Source: an uncultured Porphyromonadaceae bacterium (lineage in GTDB: Bacteria; Bacteroidota; Bacteroidia; Bacteroidales; Paludibacteraceae). Taken from it: a DNA stretch of 64,000 nt. Below are positions 49,928-60,011 of this stretch, in pieces (positions within the stretch are counted from its first letter, which is position 1; each line of letters opens with the position of its first letter). The translations under genes were made by a program, and so were the position numbers. The DNA lies in NCBI GenBank assembly GCA_949285425.1, contig CASEAJ010000125.1:51624-115623 (forward strand), given 5' to 3'. The notes beneath the pieces are model-generated. The model made no database searches and had not been told where the DNA came from. It worked only from the letters and a program-made list of their open reading frames with translations.

Positions 49928-51316
49928 ATGAAACGTGAAAGAAAAAATGTGTTGGCGAGTTTGACCTTGCCAATAGCTTGTTTCTCGGCGATTGGAGTGA
50001 AAGCAGAAACTCCAAATAATTTTAGGACGAATGCTCCTAACATATTAATGATTTTGGTGGATGATTTGGGATATGGAGATCTTTCATGTCAGGAAGGAAC
50101 GAAAGATGTGCGTACACCCAATATAGACCGCTTGTTGAATGAGGGAATCCGTTTTACAAATTTCCATGCTAACTGTCCGGTTTCTTCACCGAGTCGGGCA
50201 TCCCTGTTGACCGGGCGATACCCGGATATGGTTGGTGTGCCCGGAGTCATCAGGACCCATAAGGAAGACAGTTGGGGATATCTTTCGGAAAATGCGGTAT
50301 TGTTGCCGCAAATGTTGAAGCAGGCTGATTACCAGACAGCCATCATCGGAAAATGGCATTTGGGATTGGAGTCGCCCAATACTCCGACTGAGCGAGGATT
50401 TGATTATTTCCATGGTTTCTTAGGTGATATGATGGATGATTATTATACGCATCGCCGTTTTGGAAATAATTATATGAGGGAAAACCAGAAACTGATCGAT
50501 CCACAGGGACATGCGACGGAACTTTTCTCCGATTGGGCAATTCAATATATTCAGGATCGGAAACGGAAAGGGGACAAGAAGCCGTTCTTTATGTATTTGG
50601 CTTATAATGCACCTCATACTCCGGTTCAACCTCCGAAAGAGTGGCTGGAGAAGGTACAGGAACGCGACCCGTCCCTGTCTTTGAAGCGGGCGAAACTTGT
50701 AGCCTTGGTTGAGCACTTGGATTATCATGTCGGAAGGGTTTATGAGTCACTGGAGAAGAGCGGGCAGCTGGAAAATACACTGATTTTGTTTGCATCGGAC
50801 AATGGTGGTCAAGCAGACGCGGGAGCAAACAACGGTCCGTTCCGTGGTGCCAAGGAGGATATGTATGAAGGTGGCATCCGCGTTGCGGGAGGCTGCTATT
50901 GGCAGGGTGAGATTCGTCCTGCAGTTCTGGACAACTTTGTGATGCTATCGGATATTTTCCCGACTTTGTGTGAATTGACAGGGATTCCGGTCAAACATGA
51001 GATTGATGGGATGAGCATATTGCCTTTGTTACGTGGTGAGTCTTTGGATACGGATAACCGTATGGCCTATTGGGTGCGTCGGGAAGGTAATTTCCGGTAT
51101 GGAGGTATGGCCTATTATGCTTCCCGTTATGGAGATTACAAGATTCTCCAGAACACTCCTTGGGAACCGATACAGTTCTTCAATCTTAAAGATGATCCGG
51201 AAGAACAGAGGCCGTTGCAGACAGATTCGGATGAATATGAACGGTTGTTCCTGAATTTAATGGAACACATTCGTCAGGCAGGTATGGTTCCTTGGCAAAA
51301 TGAACGTTATAGATAG
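49928..51316 (+). CDS. Sulfatase (S1 family, Ser-type)
   Basis: 462 residues from the ATG at 49928 (another in-frame ATG two codons upstream). A signal peptide ends VKAETP. Alkaline-phosphatase-fold sulfatase: metal site VDDLGYGD, and maturation motif SSPSRASLLTG, whose first serine (residue 86) would be converted to formylglycine by an anSME radical SAM enzyme. GKWHLG and the C-terminal metal motif ASDNGG are also present. It removes sulfate from a sugar; the S1 subfamily and the sulfate position cannot be told by eye. It stands in its own transcription unit after the CTATAG array. Confidence 0.93.
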   Translation: MKRERKNVLASLTLPIACFSAIGVKAETPNNFRTNAPNILMILVDDLGYGDLSCQEGTKDVRTPNIDRLLNEGIRFTNFHANCPVSSPSRASLLTGRYPDMVGVPGVIRTHKEDSWGYLSENAVLLPQMLKQADYQTAIIGKWHLGLESPNTPTERGFDYFHGFLGDMMDDYYTHRRFGNNYMRENQKLIDPQGHATELFSDWAIQYIQDRKRKGDKKPFFMYLAYNAPHTPVQPPKEWLEKVQERDPSLSLKRAKLVALVEHLDYHVGRVYESLEKSGQLENTLILFASDNGGQADAGANNGPFRGAKEDMYEGGIRVAGGCYWQGEIRPAVLDNFVMLSDIFPTLCELTGIPVKHEIDGMSILPLLRGESLDTDNRMAYWVRREGNFRYGGMAYYASRYGDYKILQNTPWEPIQFFNLKDDPEEQRPLQTDSDEYERLFLNLMEHIRQAGMVPWQNERYR

Positions 51317-51367
51317 TTATTGCTTGAAATTTGTTTTCTTTATGTTTTCCTTATAAACTATGTTGTT

Positions 51368-51502
51368 ATGAATTCAGAGAAATTGACCTTGTTGACCTTG
51401 TTTGCCACAGGCTTGCCTTTTTCGGCTGTGGCATTGGAAACCGCAGTTGGTGATGATTTGCTATTTTGCTCGTTGTTTAACTGTGGCATTTGTATTTGTT
51501 GA
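51368..51502 (+). CDS. Short reading frame, possible gene remnant
   Basis: 44 residues starting at ATG 51368 with a signal-peptide-like beginning (LTLLTLFATGLPFSAVALE) and a Cys-rich end (FNCGICIC). It fills part of the 320-bp gap between the sulfatase and the next gene. It could be the decayed start of a lost secreted protein, or not a gene at all. No relatives recognised. Confidence 0.25.
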   Translation: MNSEKLTLLTLFATGLPFSAVALETAVGDDLLFCSLFNCGICIC

Positions 51503-51586
51503 TAAAAGAATGGTTAAATAATGTAAAGAAGCGGTGTGCGTGCTCTGTGTTAATGTTTTATTAATTTTTTATTAATCGTTGGCTCT

Positions 51587-51594
51587 TATTTTTG
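51587..51594 (+). promoter_or_regulatory. Putative -7 box upstream of the repeat protein gene
   Basis: TATTTTTG fits TAnnTTTG, 43 bp before the ATG at 51637, in an otherwise A/T-rich region with no clear -33 element. Confidence 0.4.
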
Positions 51595-51636
51595 AAGCAC
51601 AATTAACTTATTGTTTCATTTTTAACAATTATCATC

Positions 51637-52989
51637 ATGAGAAAACTTACTTTTTTATTTGCCTTTATGGCATGCAGTTTATTGATGTGGGCCGAGTTGC
51701 CTTTTAAACCGAGTACGGATACCGGAAACGGTGCTATCTGGTATTTGATTAAATGGGATGCCGGAGGAGATGGTGTAAAATGCCTTGGTGCACCTGCGAA
51801 CCTGGAAAAACCACTTGAAATTATGTGGACAGATCCGGATTTGTTAAATCCTGCGGATAAATACCTGTTTTGTTTTGTGGGAAATGAGACTGATGGTTTT
51901 GAAATCTATAACAAGGCTTTCTTGAAAGGGAAGGTTGTAGATGACGTTACGTTGGACAAAGACCTAAAGTTTCAAACTCTTCCCAAGGGAGATAATTGGC
52001 TCATGAAGGGAGGTTTTTCGAATTTACCGGCAGAAGAAAATTCGGATACTTACACGTATGTTGATAAATGGTTGCCTGGTAAAACCAATGCAGACGGTGA
52101 ATATCAGATGGTCGATGCAACCAAACAATTTGGTTGGAACAAATCGAACGGTTCTTTTATTGAAGTCGACAAAAAGATAGTGAGTGAGGATTGGGTAAAT
52201 TGTTATGCGGTTACATTTGTGCAGGTGACAAAAGAACCACCTTTCAAGGTGAGTGCAGATACGGGTGAAGGTGCTTATTGGTATTTCATTCAGTGGTATG
52301 TGGATGATAAGGATGGTTTCAAATGTTGGACTCCGAACGGTTTGAACCAGCCCTTGGGCATCGCTTGGACGGATCCTGATTATGACAATCCGGAAGATAA
52401 GTTTCTGTATTGTTTTGTCGGTAATATGACCGATGGCTTTAAAATTTACAATAAAGCATACTTGGCTGGAAAAACCGTTGGAGATGGTGTTGTCTTGAGT
52501 GAAGATTTGTATGCCCGTGAATTGGCAGCTGCAGAATGGACTCAGGTGGGATTTTCGAATCAAGATATTGATTTGTCAACTGTAGTTTCAGATTGGATTC
52601 CGGTGATTACAGCTTCTGATGCGATGGAAGATTGTTATTGCTTGGTTGATGTGAAAGGTCGAATGAGGGCATGGAACAAGAGTGGTGCTTCGGTTGTGGA
52701 AACTGGACCCAACACGGCAACATGGGGTAAAGACACTCATAAAATTCGTTTTGTAGAGTTTAACACCCAAACTATACCTACGTTTGTCTCTGATATAAAT
52801 GTGAGTCAAATCAACGTAAGTGTTTCGGGTAATTTTGTAAAGGTTCATAATGCGGACAATGTGCTAATAGATGTTTATTCGTTGAGTGGAAAGCAGGTTT
52901 TGAGTAACGCATCGTCTGAATTTTTCCTGGAGAAAGGACTTTATATTGTCAAAGCCGGCGAGAAAATATCCAAGGTAGTTATCCGATAG
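51637..52989 (+). CDS. Secreted protein with two tandem repeats and T9SS-type tail
   Basis: 450 residues, signal peptide (first about 19). Two related domains of about 180 residues follow: one from PFKPSTDTGNGAIWYLIKW and one from PFKVSADTGEGAYWYFIQW. They share WTDPD, DK(Y/F)L(F/Y)CFVGN, TDGF(E/K)IYNKA(F/Y)L and a W(L/I)P. The aromatic-rich repeated pattern would suit a carbohydrate-binding beta domain, though I do not recognise the family. A sorting-like tail ends VYSLSGKQVLSNASSEFFL and GLYIVKAG. Likely a surface glycan-binding protein of the locus (inference). Confidence 0.65.
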   Translation: MRKLTFLFAFMACSLLMWAELPFKPSTDTGNGAIWYLIKWDAGGDGVKCLGAPANLEKPLEIMWTDPDLLNPADKYLFCFVGNETDGFEIYNKAFLKGKVVDDVTLDKDLKFQTLPKGDNWLMKGGFSNLPAEENSDTYTYVDKWLPGKTNADGEYQMVDATKQFGWNKSNGSFIEVDKKIVSEDWVNCYAVTFVQVTKEPPFKVSADTGEGAYWYFIQWYVDDKDGFKCWTPNGLNQPLGIAWTDPDYDNPEDKFLYCFVGNMTDGFKIYNKAYLAGKTVGDGVVLSEDLYARELAAAEWTQVGFSNQDIDLSTVVSDWIPVITASDAMEDCYCLVDVKGRMRAWNKSGASVVETGPNTATWGKDTHKIRFVEFNTQTIPTFVSDINVSQINVSVSGNFVKVHNADNVLIDVYSLSGKQVLSNASSEFFLEKGLYIVKAGEKISKVVIR

Positions 52990-53021
52990 GTTTTATTTGA
53001 TATAGAATCATAATTAGATGA

Positions 53022-53076
53022 AAAGCAAGAAAATGCTTGGTTGATAAAAAACTCTGTCAATGCATTTTCTTGCTTT
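53022..53076 (+). terminator. Perfect 15-bp inverted repeat between repeat-protein and GH-A/CBM9 genes
   Basis: AAAGCAAGAAAATGC and GCATTTTCTTGCTTT pair over 15 bp with a 25-nt loop. It is not followed by a T run on the plus strand, so it may be an mRNA-stabilising or processing hairpin rather than a true terminator. Confidence 0.6.
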
Positions 53077-53100
53077 AATCGTATAAAATTTTATGTTTTT

Positions 53101-56100
53101 ATGAAGAAAGCGAGAAATTGTGTCTTTTTACTGTCGTGGTTTGCCATGACAACTTCTTTTCATGTAAAAGCACAGACAGATTGGAGTGTGTCTTTTGATA
53201 ATTCGGAAAAAATGGTTTCTGAATGGACTTTTTTGGGTGATGTAAAATTGGATAAATCACAGGGATTCAAGTCTTCGGGGGCCTTGCTTTTGGAGAAAAC
53301 CGAACGTACGCTATATAGTGAAGTGTCGGCAACAAGTCAGCCTATTCTGTTGCATGAAGGTGTGTGGAGTGTAGGTTATGCGGTGAAATCGGAATTGCAA
53401 TCTATGGACAATTCCTATCAGGGTGATTTGTCTGTGGAAATATTGGATCGTTCAGGCCGTGTATTGGAACGGGTTTTTCTAATCAGTTTGTATAATAAAA
53501 ATCCGTGGAAACAAGGACAGAAGGACATAGAATTGACAGAAAATGTTGCGGGAATACGTTTTTGTGCATCAATACGTAAAGAAACCCCAGGAAAATTCTG
53601 GGTAGATGACTTGTCGGTTTCATTATCTGAAAATTCCAAACCACGTACCCCTATAAAAAGAATTATGTTTTCTACGGTGCAGCTGGGTAATTTGATTTAT
53701 CCGTCAGATGCTCGTGAGGTGAATGTGGAAGTCTGGAGTGATCGTCCGTTGTCTGAATCAGAAAAGGAGATTAGTTTGAATGTGAAAGATTATTGGGGAG
53801 CGGAACAGGGAACATGGACGCGTTACCGTTTGACGGAGATGATGGGGAATACGGCTCCTTATCGTTATCGGGTGAAGTTTGATATGCGGGATTATCCTTT
53901 GGAGATAGGGCGTTATTATGAAGTATATGCTACTGTTTGCCAAGGTACTCCATTGGTCTATACGGATTACAGTTCATTTGCCATTTTACCGGAAGCGGAA
54001 GCCAATCGTTATCGGCCGGAAGATATTCCATGGACCAGCCGTAATTGGGACAATCGCATTTCGGAATATATTCGCCTGACTCATCGTTTGGGAATACGCA
54101 TTTGTGGCATTTGGGGTAACATGAGTCCGGATTGGGAACAGACCAATGCTCCAGGACTTGATTTGGTGGAAGAACTGGGCATGGGATATCTTACCGGTTC
54201 TGTAGCTCATGCCGTGGAGCAACGTAGTGAGGGTTGGAAGGAACTGTTGGCCAATGACGGAGAAAAAATACGCCTTGGTGTGCGGAACTTTATAGAAAAA
54301 TACAAGCATGTACGTCCTATGATTGTCAATTTGGGTAATGAACCTCATGCGAAGGGAGAGGATGTGCAGGCAAATGTGGAAGCTTACCGTATTGTGTATG
54401 AGGAGATAAAACGTATAGATCCAAGTATTTATGTGGTTGGAACATCGGTCGGGCCGAATGATGATTTTGCCCGTTACGGATATGGTAAGTGGTGTGATGC
54501 CTATGACTTTCATGTGTATGAATCGGCCGAAAGTGTCAGGGATATTGTATCGGCAAAATATCCGGCTATGTTTGAAAAATACGGTGAAGCCAAACCGATA
54601 TGGTCTACAGAATTGGGATTGAACAGTCAGGGAATGGCACGTATTTCAGTGGCGTCGGAACTTTATAGAAAGTCTGTAAACTTTTTTGCCGGAGGTGGGG
54701 CAAGCATGTCTTGGTTCGGGTTGCTTTACCCCGATCCGGAAGGAAAAAATCATGATTCCTTCGGCTCGGCACACAATGTGTTTGACTGTCGTTACAATTG
54801 CTATGCTCCGAAAATGGATGCGATAGCCTATTACAATATGGTCAACAGTCTGGCTATAAAGAAATATGTGGAAGATAAGATATATGACGGAAATACCCGG
54901 GCATTTCTGTTTGCGGATAAGGAAGGGAATAAACTGCAGGTGCTTTACAATGAAAAAGGACGCAGGGATATATTCCTTCCGTTACGGGATGTGACAGCGG
55001 TGAAATCAATAGCTATTGATGGAAGAATCCGTAACTTCCATGCCGCCAAGCAGGGAATTACAATTACGGTAAGTGAGGAACCTGTCTTGTTGCTTTATTG
55101 TGGAGGGGATTCTAAGTTGCCGGAAAGTCTCGGTATGCCGGCAATGAAACTGGTCGATATGCCTGCCATGATGGTAGCCGGAGAGCCCGCCCGTTTTTCC
55201 GTTCAGCTTGAAAATCTGAAAAAAGAGCAGATAGAATTGCAGTTACCTCCATTTTGGACACAAGTACAATGCCAGGAAAATCAGGAAAACGGAAGTACAA
55301 TACTCACGTATACAGTAAAAGGAACAGAGCAGAGTTCTATTCGTGAGGCGGATATTCATTTGCAGGCACGTGATGAACATGGATTAGTGTTGGCCGACTT
55401 GTCCTATCGTCCGGTGATTGCGGGTGCTCTTTCGTTGCAGGTACTTCCTAACCCTTATGAAAAAGGGAAGAAAGTTTCTGTTGACTTGCAAATAAGAAAC
55501 AACAGTACGTCAGCCCAAACGTTAGAATGGGATGTCGAACTTTATGGAGAACAGGAATTGGATAATGGTAACTTTACAAGCCAACAGATTCCGACAGCTT
55601 ATTTCGTTTCGGTTCCATCAGGTAATCTTACTTTGGCTGGAAATGAAACCAGAAATCTGACTTTGGAAATGGATAATGTTGATTTATACAAGGTATACCG
55701 GATAAGGGCAACTGTACGTGATGCTTTGGGACGTGTCGTTGTGCAGGAACGTCCGGTTTCATCGTTTTATGGTGTACCTAAGGTCAGAAAAAAGATAAAG
55801 GTAGATGGGCATTTGGATGAGGCTGATTGGAAAAAGGCTTTGGTCTGCAAATTGGATAAAAGAAGTCAGTTTTTTGCGTTTGTCAGGCGAGAGGCTGCTG
55901 TTCAGGATTGGACAGGTCCAGATGATTTGTCTGCAGAAATCCGTTATTTGTGGGATGATGATTATTTTTATGTCAGTTTGGACGTGAAGGATGACATAGC
56001 GGGAAAAATTGTACAGTCTGATGCTGATTTGTGGCAACAAGATGGGTTGCAATTTCTGATTGATCCCGTACGAACCCAACAATATAAGATAGGAAAGTAT

Positions 56101-56421
56101 GAGTATTCGATAGGTGAAGGAACAAAAGGGGTTCAGACTTGGTGTACACTCTCGGCTACCGGTTCGGTGGCAACAGGAAATAAGCCGGATGTGAAAGTGG
56201 CCATATCGCGTGCGAAGGACGGAAGTGGAGATGTGGTTTATGAAATTGCTTTCCCATGGAGTTGTCTGGCACCGTTTGTTGTGAAACCGGGAGCTAATCT
56301 GGGTCTGGCGTTGATTGTGAATGAAGATGACGGGGGTGGACGGAATGCTTACATGACATGGTTTGGCAACGTCAATTCAAAAGATGTGGATACTGTTGGT
56401 GATTTGATATTGCTAAAATAA
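53101..56421 (+). CDS. Large clan GH-A-like hydrolase with C-terminal CBM9-like domain
   Basis: 1106 residues from ATG 53101 with a signal peptide ending VKAQTD. An N-terminal carbohydrate-binding-like beta domain (about 30-180) is followed by a TIM barrel with Glu414 in LGNEPHAKG as acid/base and Glu504 in WSTELGLNS as probable nucleophile. After beta-sandwich repeats (about 650-870) comes a CBM9/DOMON-like domain (about 900-1106, VDGHLDEADWKKA, DDYFYVSLDVKDD, WQQDGLQFLID). Not closely similar to the three smaller GH-A paralogs here. Family unassigned. An in-frame start at 53041 would put the upstream hairpin inside the gene and is not favoured. Confidence 0.78.
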   Translation: MKKARNCVFLLSWFAMTTSFHVKAQTDWSVSFDNSEKMVSEWTFLGDVKLDKSQGFKSSGALLLEKTERTLYSEVSATSQPILLHEGVWSVGYAVKSELQSMDNSYQGDLSVEILDRSGRVLERVFLISLYNKNPWKQGQKDIELTENVAGIRFCASIRKETPGKFWVDDLSVSLSENSKPRTPIKRIMFSTVQLGNLIYPSDAREVNVEVWSDRPLSESEKEISLNVKDYWGAEQGTWTRYRLTEMMGNTAPYRYRVKFDMRDYPLEIGRYYEVYATVCQGTPLVYTDYSSFAILPEAEANRYRPEDIPWTSRNWDNRISEYIRLTHRLGIRICGIWGNMSPDWEQTNAPGLDLVEELGMGYLTGSVAHAVEQRSEGWKELLANDGEKIRLGVRNFIEKYKHVRPMIVNLGNEPHAKGEDVQANVEAYRIVYEEIKRIDPSIYVVGTSVGPNDDFARYGYGKWCDAYDFHVYESAESVRDIVSAKYPAMFEKYGEAKPIWSTELGLNSQGMARISVASELYRKSVNFFAGGGASMSWFGLLYPDPEGKNHDSFGSAHNVFDCRYNCYAPKMDAIAYYNMVNSLAIKKYVEDKIYDGNTRAFLFADKEGNKLQVLYNEKGRRDIFLPLRDVTAVKSIAIDGRIRNFHAAKQGITITVSEEPVLLLYCGGDSKLPESLGMPAMKLVDMPAMMVAGEPARFSVQLENLKKEQIELQLPPFWTQVQCQENQENGSTILTYTVKGTEQSSIREADIHLQARDEHGLVLADLSYRPVIAGALSLQVLPNPYEKGKKVSVDLQIRNNSTSAQTLEWDVELYGEQELDNGNFTSQQIPTAYFVSVPSGNLTLAGNETRNLTLEMDNVDLYKVYRIRATVRDALGRVVVQERPVSSFYGVPKVRKKIKVDGHLDEADWKKALVCKLDKRSQFFAFVRREAAVQDWTGPDDLSAEIRYLWDDDYFYVSLDVKDDIAGKIVQSDADLWQQDGLQFLIDPVRTQQYKIGKYEYSIGEGTKGVQTWCTLSATGSVATGNKPDVKVAISRAKDGSGDVVYEIAFPWSCLAPFVVKPGANLGLALIVNEDDGGGRNAYMTWFGNVNSKDVDTVGDLILLK

Positions 56422-56452
56422 TTTGTGATGGTTGCTTGGATGAAGTAGAAAG

Positions 56453-56495
56453 AAGGGATATGCGACATTAATCAATATGTTGCATGTCCCTTTTT
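56453..56495 (+). terminator. Terminator after the GH-A/CBM9 gene
   Basis: AAGGGA..TGC.ACAT pairs with ATGT.GCA..TCCCTT around a short A/T loop, ending in five Ts. Confidence 0.8.
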
Positions 56496-56656
56496 GACTT
56501 AGTATCTATTTATGCAGATGAATCTGTAAAAAATGGGTAAAGTGAATTTGGCAGTATTAATGATTACAACAGAAATGCTATAAACTTATATGGATTGCTG
56601 GAATGAGCAAGATGCTTTTGTTTACGGAATTGCTCATTCAACAAAAAAATGTAACG

Positions 56657-57868
56657 ATGGAAATGAATAAGAAGATGCGTGCCGGCTTATTGCTGGTATT
56701 ATTTGCCGGTGTTTTTTGTGCATGTAGTGGTAATGTTGGAAAAATAGAGGTGGAAGGTGCCTTGAAAAGTTGTGAACAGAAGATGAAACAGACTTTGTCA
56801 CAGTTGGAAACAGACTCCTGTTTATTGCCGCGCAGTATGTCATTAAAGGATAGCTTGTGGAGCCTGGTTTCTGTATATGATTGGACCAGTGGTTTTTGGC
56901 CTGGCATTTTGTGGTATGGTTATGAAACTTCGTGTGATGCTTTTATTAAAGAAAATGCTGTTCATTATACGGCATGTATGGAACAACTGCTGGAACCTCA
57001 GTATTCGGGTGATCATGATTTGGGTTTTCAATTCTTGTGTAGTTTTGTCAATGCGTACCGTCTTACAGGCGAAGAACATTACAAGCAAGCCGCATTGGAT
57101 GGGGCAGACAAACTGGCAAAATTGTATCATCCGGTTGTGGGCACTATCTGTTCTTGGCCTTACATGAAGCAACAGAAAGGATGGCCTCACAATACGATTA
57201 TAGACAACATGATGAATCTTGAATTGTTATTTTGGGCATCTAAAAATGGAGGTAATCCTTCTTATTACGATATGGCGGAAAAACATGCCCGGGTAACCAT
57301 GAAAAACCATTTTAGGGAAGATTATACATGCTATCATGTGGCTGTGTATGATACGGTCAGTGGTGAATTGATCAAAGGTGTCACCAACCAGGGAGCGTAT
57401 GATGAGTCATTCTGGGCACGTGGACAGGCTTGGGCTATTTATGGTTACACAATGGTATATAGGGAAACGAAGAACAAAGAATTTTTGAATTTTGCAGAGC
57501 ATGTGGCTGATGTGTATTTGGAACATTTGCCGGATGATTATGTGCCTTATTGGGATTTTTATGCGCCAAATATTCCTGATGAGCCTAAAGATGCTTCGGC
57601 AGCAGCGGTTGTCGCATCGGCTCTTCTTGAATTGTCACAATTGGAAACTGATAGTTTGAAGTCGCAAAAATATTTCCTTGAGGCAGAAAGAATGTTGTGT
57701 TCGCTGTTATCTGATAAGTATTGGGCCGGAGTAACGTCGCCTGCATTTTTATTACATTCTACCGGTAATTATCCGGCCGGCTATGAGATTGATGCAGCAA
57801 TCAATTATGCGGATTATTATTGTATGGAAGCTTTGGTTCGTTATAAGAAAATTAAAGAAAATAGTTGA
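56657..57868 (+). CDS. GH88 unsaturated glucuronyl hydrolase, lipoprotein
   Basis: 403 residues from ATG 56657, lipobox VFCACS. GH88 hydrolases act on the 4,5-unsaturated uronic acid left at the end of oligosaccharides by polysaccharide lyases, through hydration of the double bond. The two key aspartates are Asp121 in GDHDLGFQF and Asp183 in IIDNMMNLELL, spaced as in known enzymes. WTSGFWPG and ESFWARGQAWAIYGY are also typical. It pairs logically with the lyase-like gene 22 bp downstream. A longer frame from 56603 is possible but gives no signal peptide at its start. Confidence 0.93.
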   Translation: MEMNKKMRAGLLLVLFAGVFCACSGNVGKIEVEGALKSCEQKMKQTLSQLETDSCLLPRSMSLKDSLWSLVSVYDWTSGFWPGILWYGYETSCDAFIKENAVHYTACMEQLLEPQYSGDHDLGFQFLCSFVNAYRLTGEEHYKQAALDGADKLAKLYHPVVGTICSWPYMKQQKGWPHNTIIDNMMNLELLFWASKNGGNPSYYDMAEKHARVTMKNHFREDYTCYHVAVYDTVSGELIKGVTNQGAYDESFWARGQAWAIYGYTMVYRETKNKEFLNFAEHVADVYLEHLPDDYVPYWDFYAPNIPDEPKDASAAAVVASALLELSQLETDSLKSQKYFLEAERMLCSLLSDKYWAGVTSPAFLLHSTGNYPAGYEIDAAINYADYYCMEALVRYKKIKENS

Positions 57869-57890
57869 CTATAAATAAGATATTAATGAA

Positions 57891-59955
57891 ATGAACGGAA
57901 AATTAATTTTTTTGTGCTGATAGGTGGACTGTTCCTGACTGTGTCGTGTGGTCCTCAAAAACAACAGTCGAAAAAGTATTTGGATAAACCTTTTTCGCAT
58001 CCGGGAATGCTTCAGTCGAAGGCCGATTTGGATTTCTTGAAGGAAAATGTATTGTTGGAAAATGAACCTTGGTCCTCTGCGTTTGAGAGACTGAAAGCAG
58101 AAACGGATATAAGTACAAATCCAGTAGCTTGTGGTTATGTTTCGGTAGGGGCCTATGGAGCTAATAGTATTGGTGGAGAGGAATTCTCTTCGGCGGCAAA
58201 ACAGGCCTATGCTTGTGCATTGATTTGGTATGTTACCAATGAAAAGGAATATGCAGAACGTGTAATTGAATTGTTGAACATATGGTCCCAACACTTATGG
58301 GGTTTTGATGGAAATAATGCAAAATTGAATGTGGGTTTGTTTGGGCAGTATTATCTCAATGCGGCTGAATTGTTACGGAACACGGATTCGGGTTGGAAGC
58401 AAGATGATATCGTTCAATTTGAGAGAATGTTACGTACGGTTTATTATCCTACGATCAAAGATTTTTTTCCTGAAGCAAATGGTAATTGGGATGGATCTAT
58501 GATATACACCATGATGTGTATGGGGGTGTTCTTGGATGATTACGAAATGTTTGACAGGGCGGTGGAACGTTTCTATCATGGCATTGGTAATGGAGGTATT
58601 ACTAAGTATATCTATCCGGGTGGGCAGTGTCAGGAAGCAACACGTGATTGGGGACATGTACAGCTTGGCTTGGGTGAGTTTGCCAAAGCCTGTCAGGTGG
58701 CATGGACTCAAGGCTTGGATTTATATTCGGTTGCAGATTATAGGTTAGCACAAGGAGTTGAATATGCTGCCCGTTTTTTGTTAGGATATGATGTGCCGGT
58801 ATGGGGAGAAATATCCTATCGGGATATGGGAAAGATTTTTGATATATATTATCCAATTTACCATCACTATGCTGATGTTAAAGGTATTGATTTGCCCTAT
58901 ACCCGGATGCTTGACAATGGTTTTGAGAAAGAGATAAATAGGACAGTGGAAAAAGAAGCCTCTTTTGGAGTATTGTCGGGTACTCGTTGTACTGACAAGG
59001 TGGATTTGCCCGAAGGACTGACAACATTACAAGTGGAACAAATGGTGAAACCTTCGGTGACGGGTGCCTTGAATGGGAAAATGGAAACGTCGGGTGAAGA
59101 AATCTTGCTTCGACCGGGAGAGAATATTCAAAAAGCAATAAATGAGGCGGCTGGTCGTTGGGTTATGTTAGATGAAGGAATTCATGTGTTGAATGAACCG
59201 TTGTGTCTGGTTAGTGGAACCCGTTTGCAAGGAAAGGGTAGAGGTACGGTGCTTATGTTGGCAGAAAAGGCTGTCGGACCGACTATAATTAAACGTGAAA
59301 ATGAATTGTCGGATGTGTTATTGCGCAATATGTTGATTGAAGGGGCAACAAAAGCGGGTGTGGCTTTCGACCCCAATCATGAGCGGAACGGACGCTCATA
59401 TGGTAATGCGCCGAGCCGTGAAGGGATTGTGTTCTTTTAGCTGATTCTGTCGGACAAATAAAGGATATTTGTCTTGAGAACCTGACAATACGCAATTTCA
59501 CGAAAAATGGAATTTTTGTATCAGGGGCGGAAAACGTGGTCTTGCGAAAATGCGATTTGGATAACAATGGTTCTGCTGTGGTACCCGGACCGTATTTCCA
59601 TCATAATCTGCGGGTGACAAGAAGTAGTCATGTGACGTTACTTGAAAGTCGTTTCGATTCCTCGTTGTGGGGACATGGAGTAGAACTGACTTGTTCTGAA
59701 AACATATCGGTTGTGCAGAATGAATTTGCCAGGAACACTTTGTCTGGCATTTATTGTGCTGATGTGCGTCATGTCGTTATAGAAAACAATTTGATGGAAG
59801 GAAACAGCCAATATGGTGTCGTATTGGATAAAATGATGGAAGGCTGTGATGATGTGAAAGTGCAAGACAACAAACTATTGTACAATAGTGCTGGTGCGTT
59901 CGAAATAAAGGTGGATCCACAGGTATGGGCAGACTTCGGTAACGTGATTGAGTAG
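57891..59955 (+). pseudogene. Alginate-lyase-like / beta-helix protein with two frameshifts
   Basis: Read with two single-base corrections, this is one protein of about 688 residues. It has a lipoprotein signal peptide (MNGKLIFFVLIGGLFLTVSCG), an (alpha/alpha)-barrel alginate-lyase-like domain (about 30-390, CQEATRDWGHVQLGLGE) and a right-handed beta-helix (about 400-688, LENLTIRNFTKNGIFVSG, NISVVQNEFARNTLSGIY). As given, ATG 57891 hits a stop after nine codons because the T tract at about 57907-57913 is one base short. Frame is lost again in TTTT at 59435-59438, ending at a TAG. Both breaks are in T runs. Either a decayed gene, slippage-based switching or base-calling error. As GH88 partner it would supply unsaturated uronic ends. 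Confidence 0.8.
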
Positions 59956-60011
59956 CGCTGGGTACGGGTGATAAAATGTCTTGTTGCCTCGGGATAATCG
60001 GTTTGTTTTCC

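Noticed and set aside
59536..59955. Separate small beta-helix gene starting at a GTG
   Set aside because: Conserved beta-helix coding sequence continues upstream in the same frame to the TTTT tract at 59435, so it is the 3' part of the frameshifted gene.
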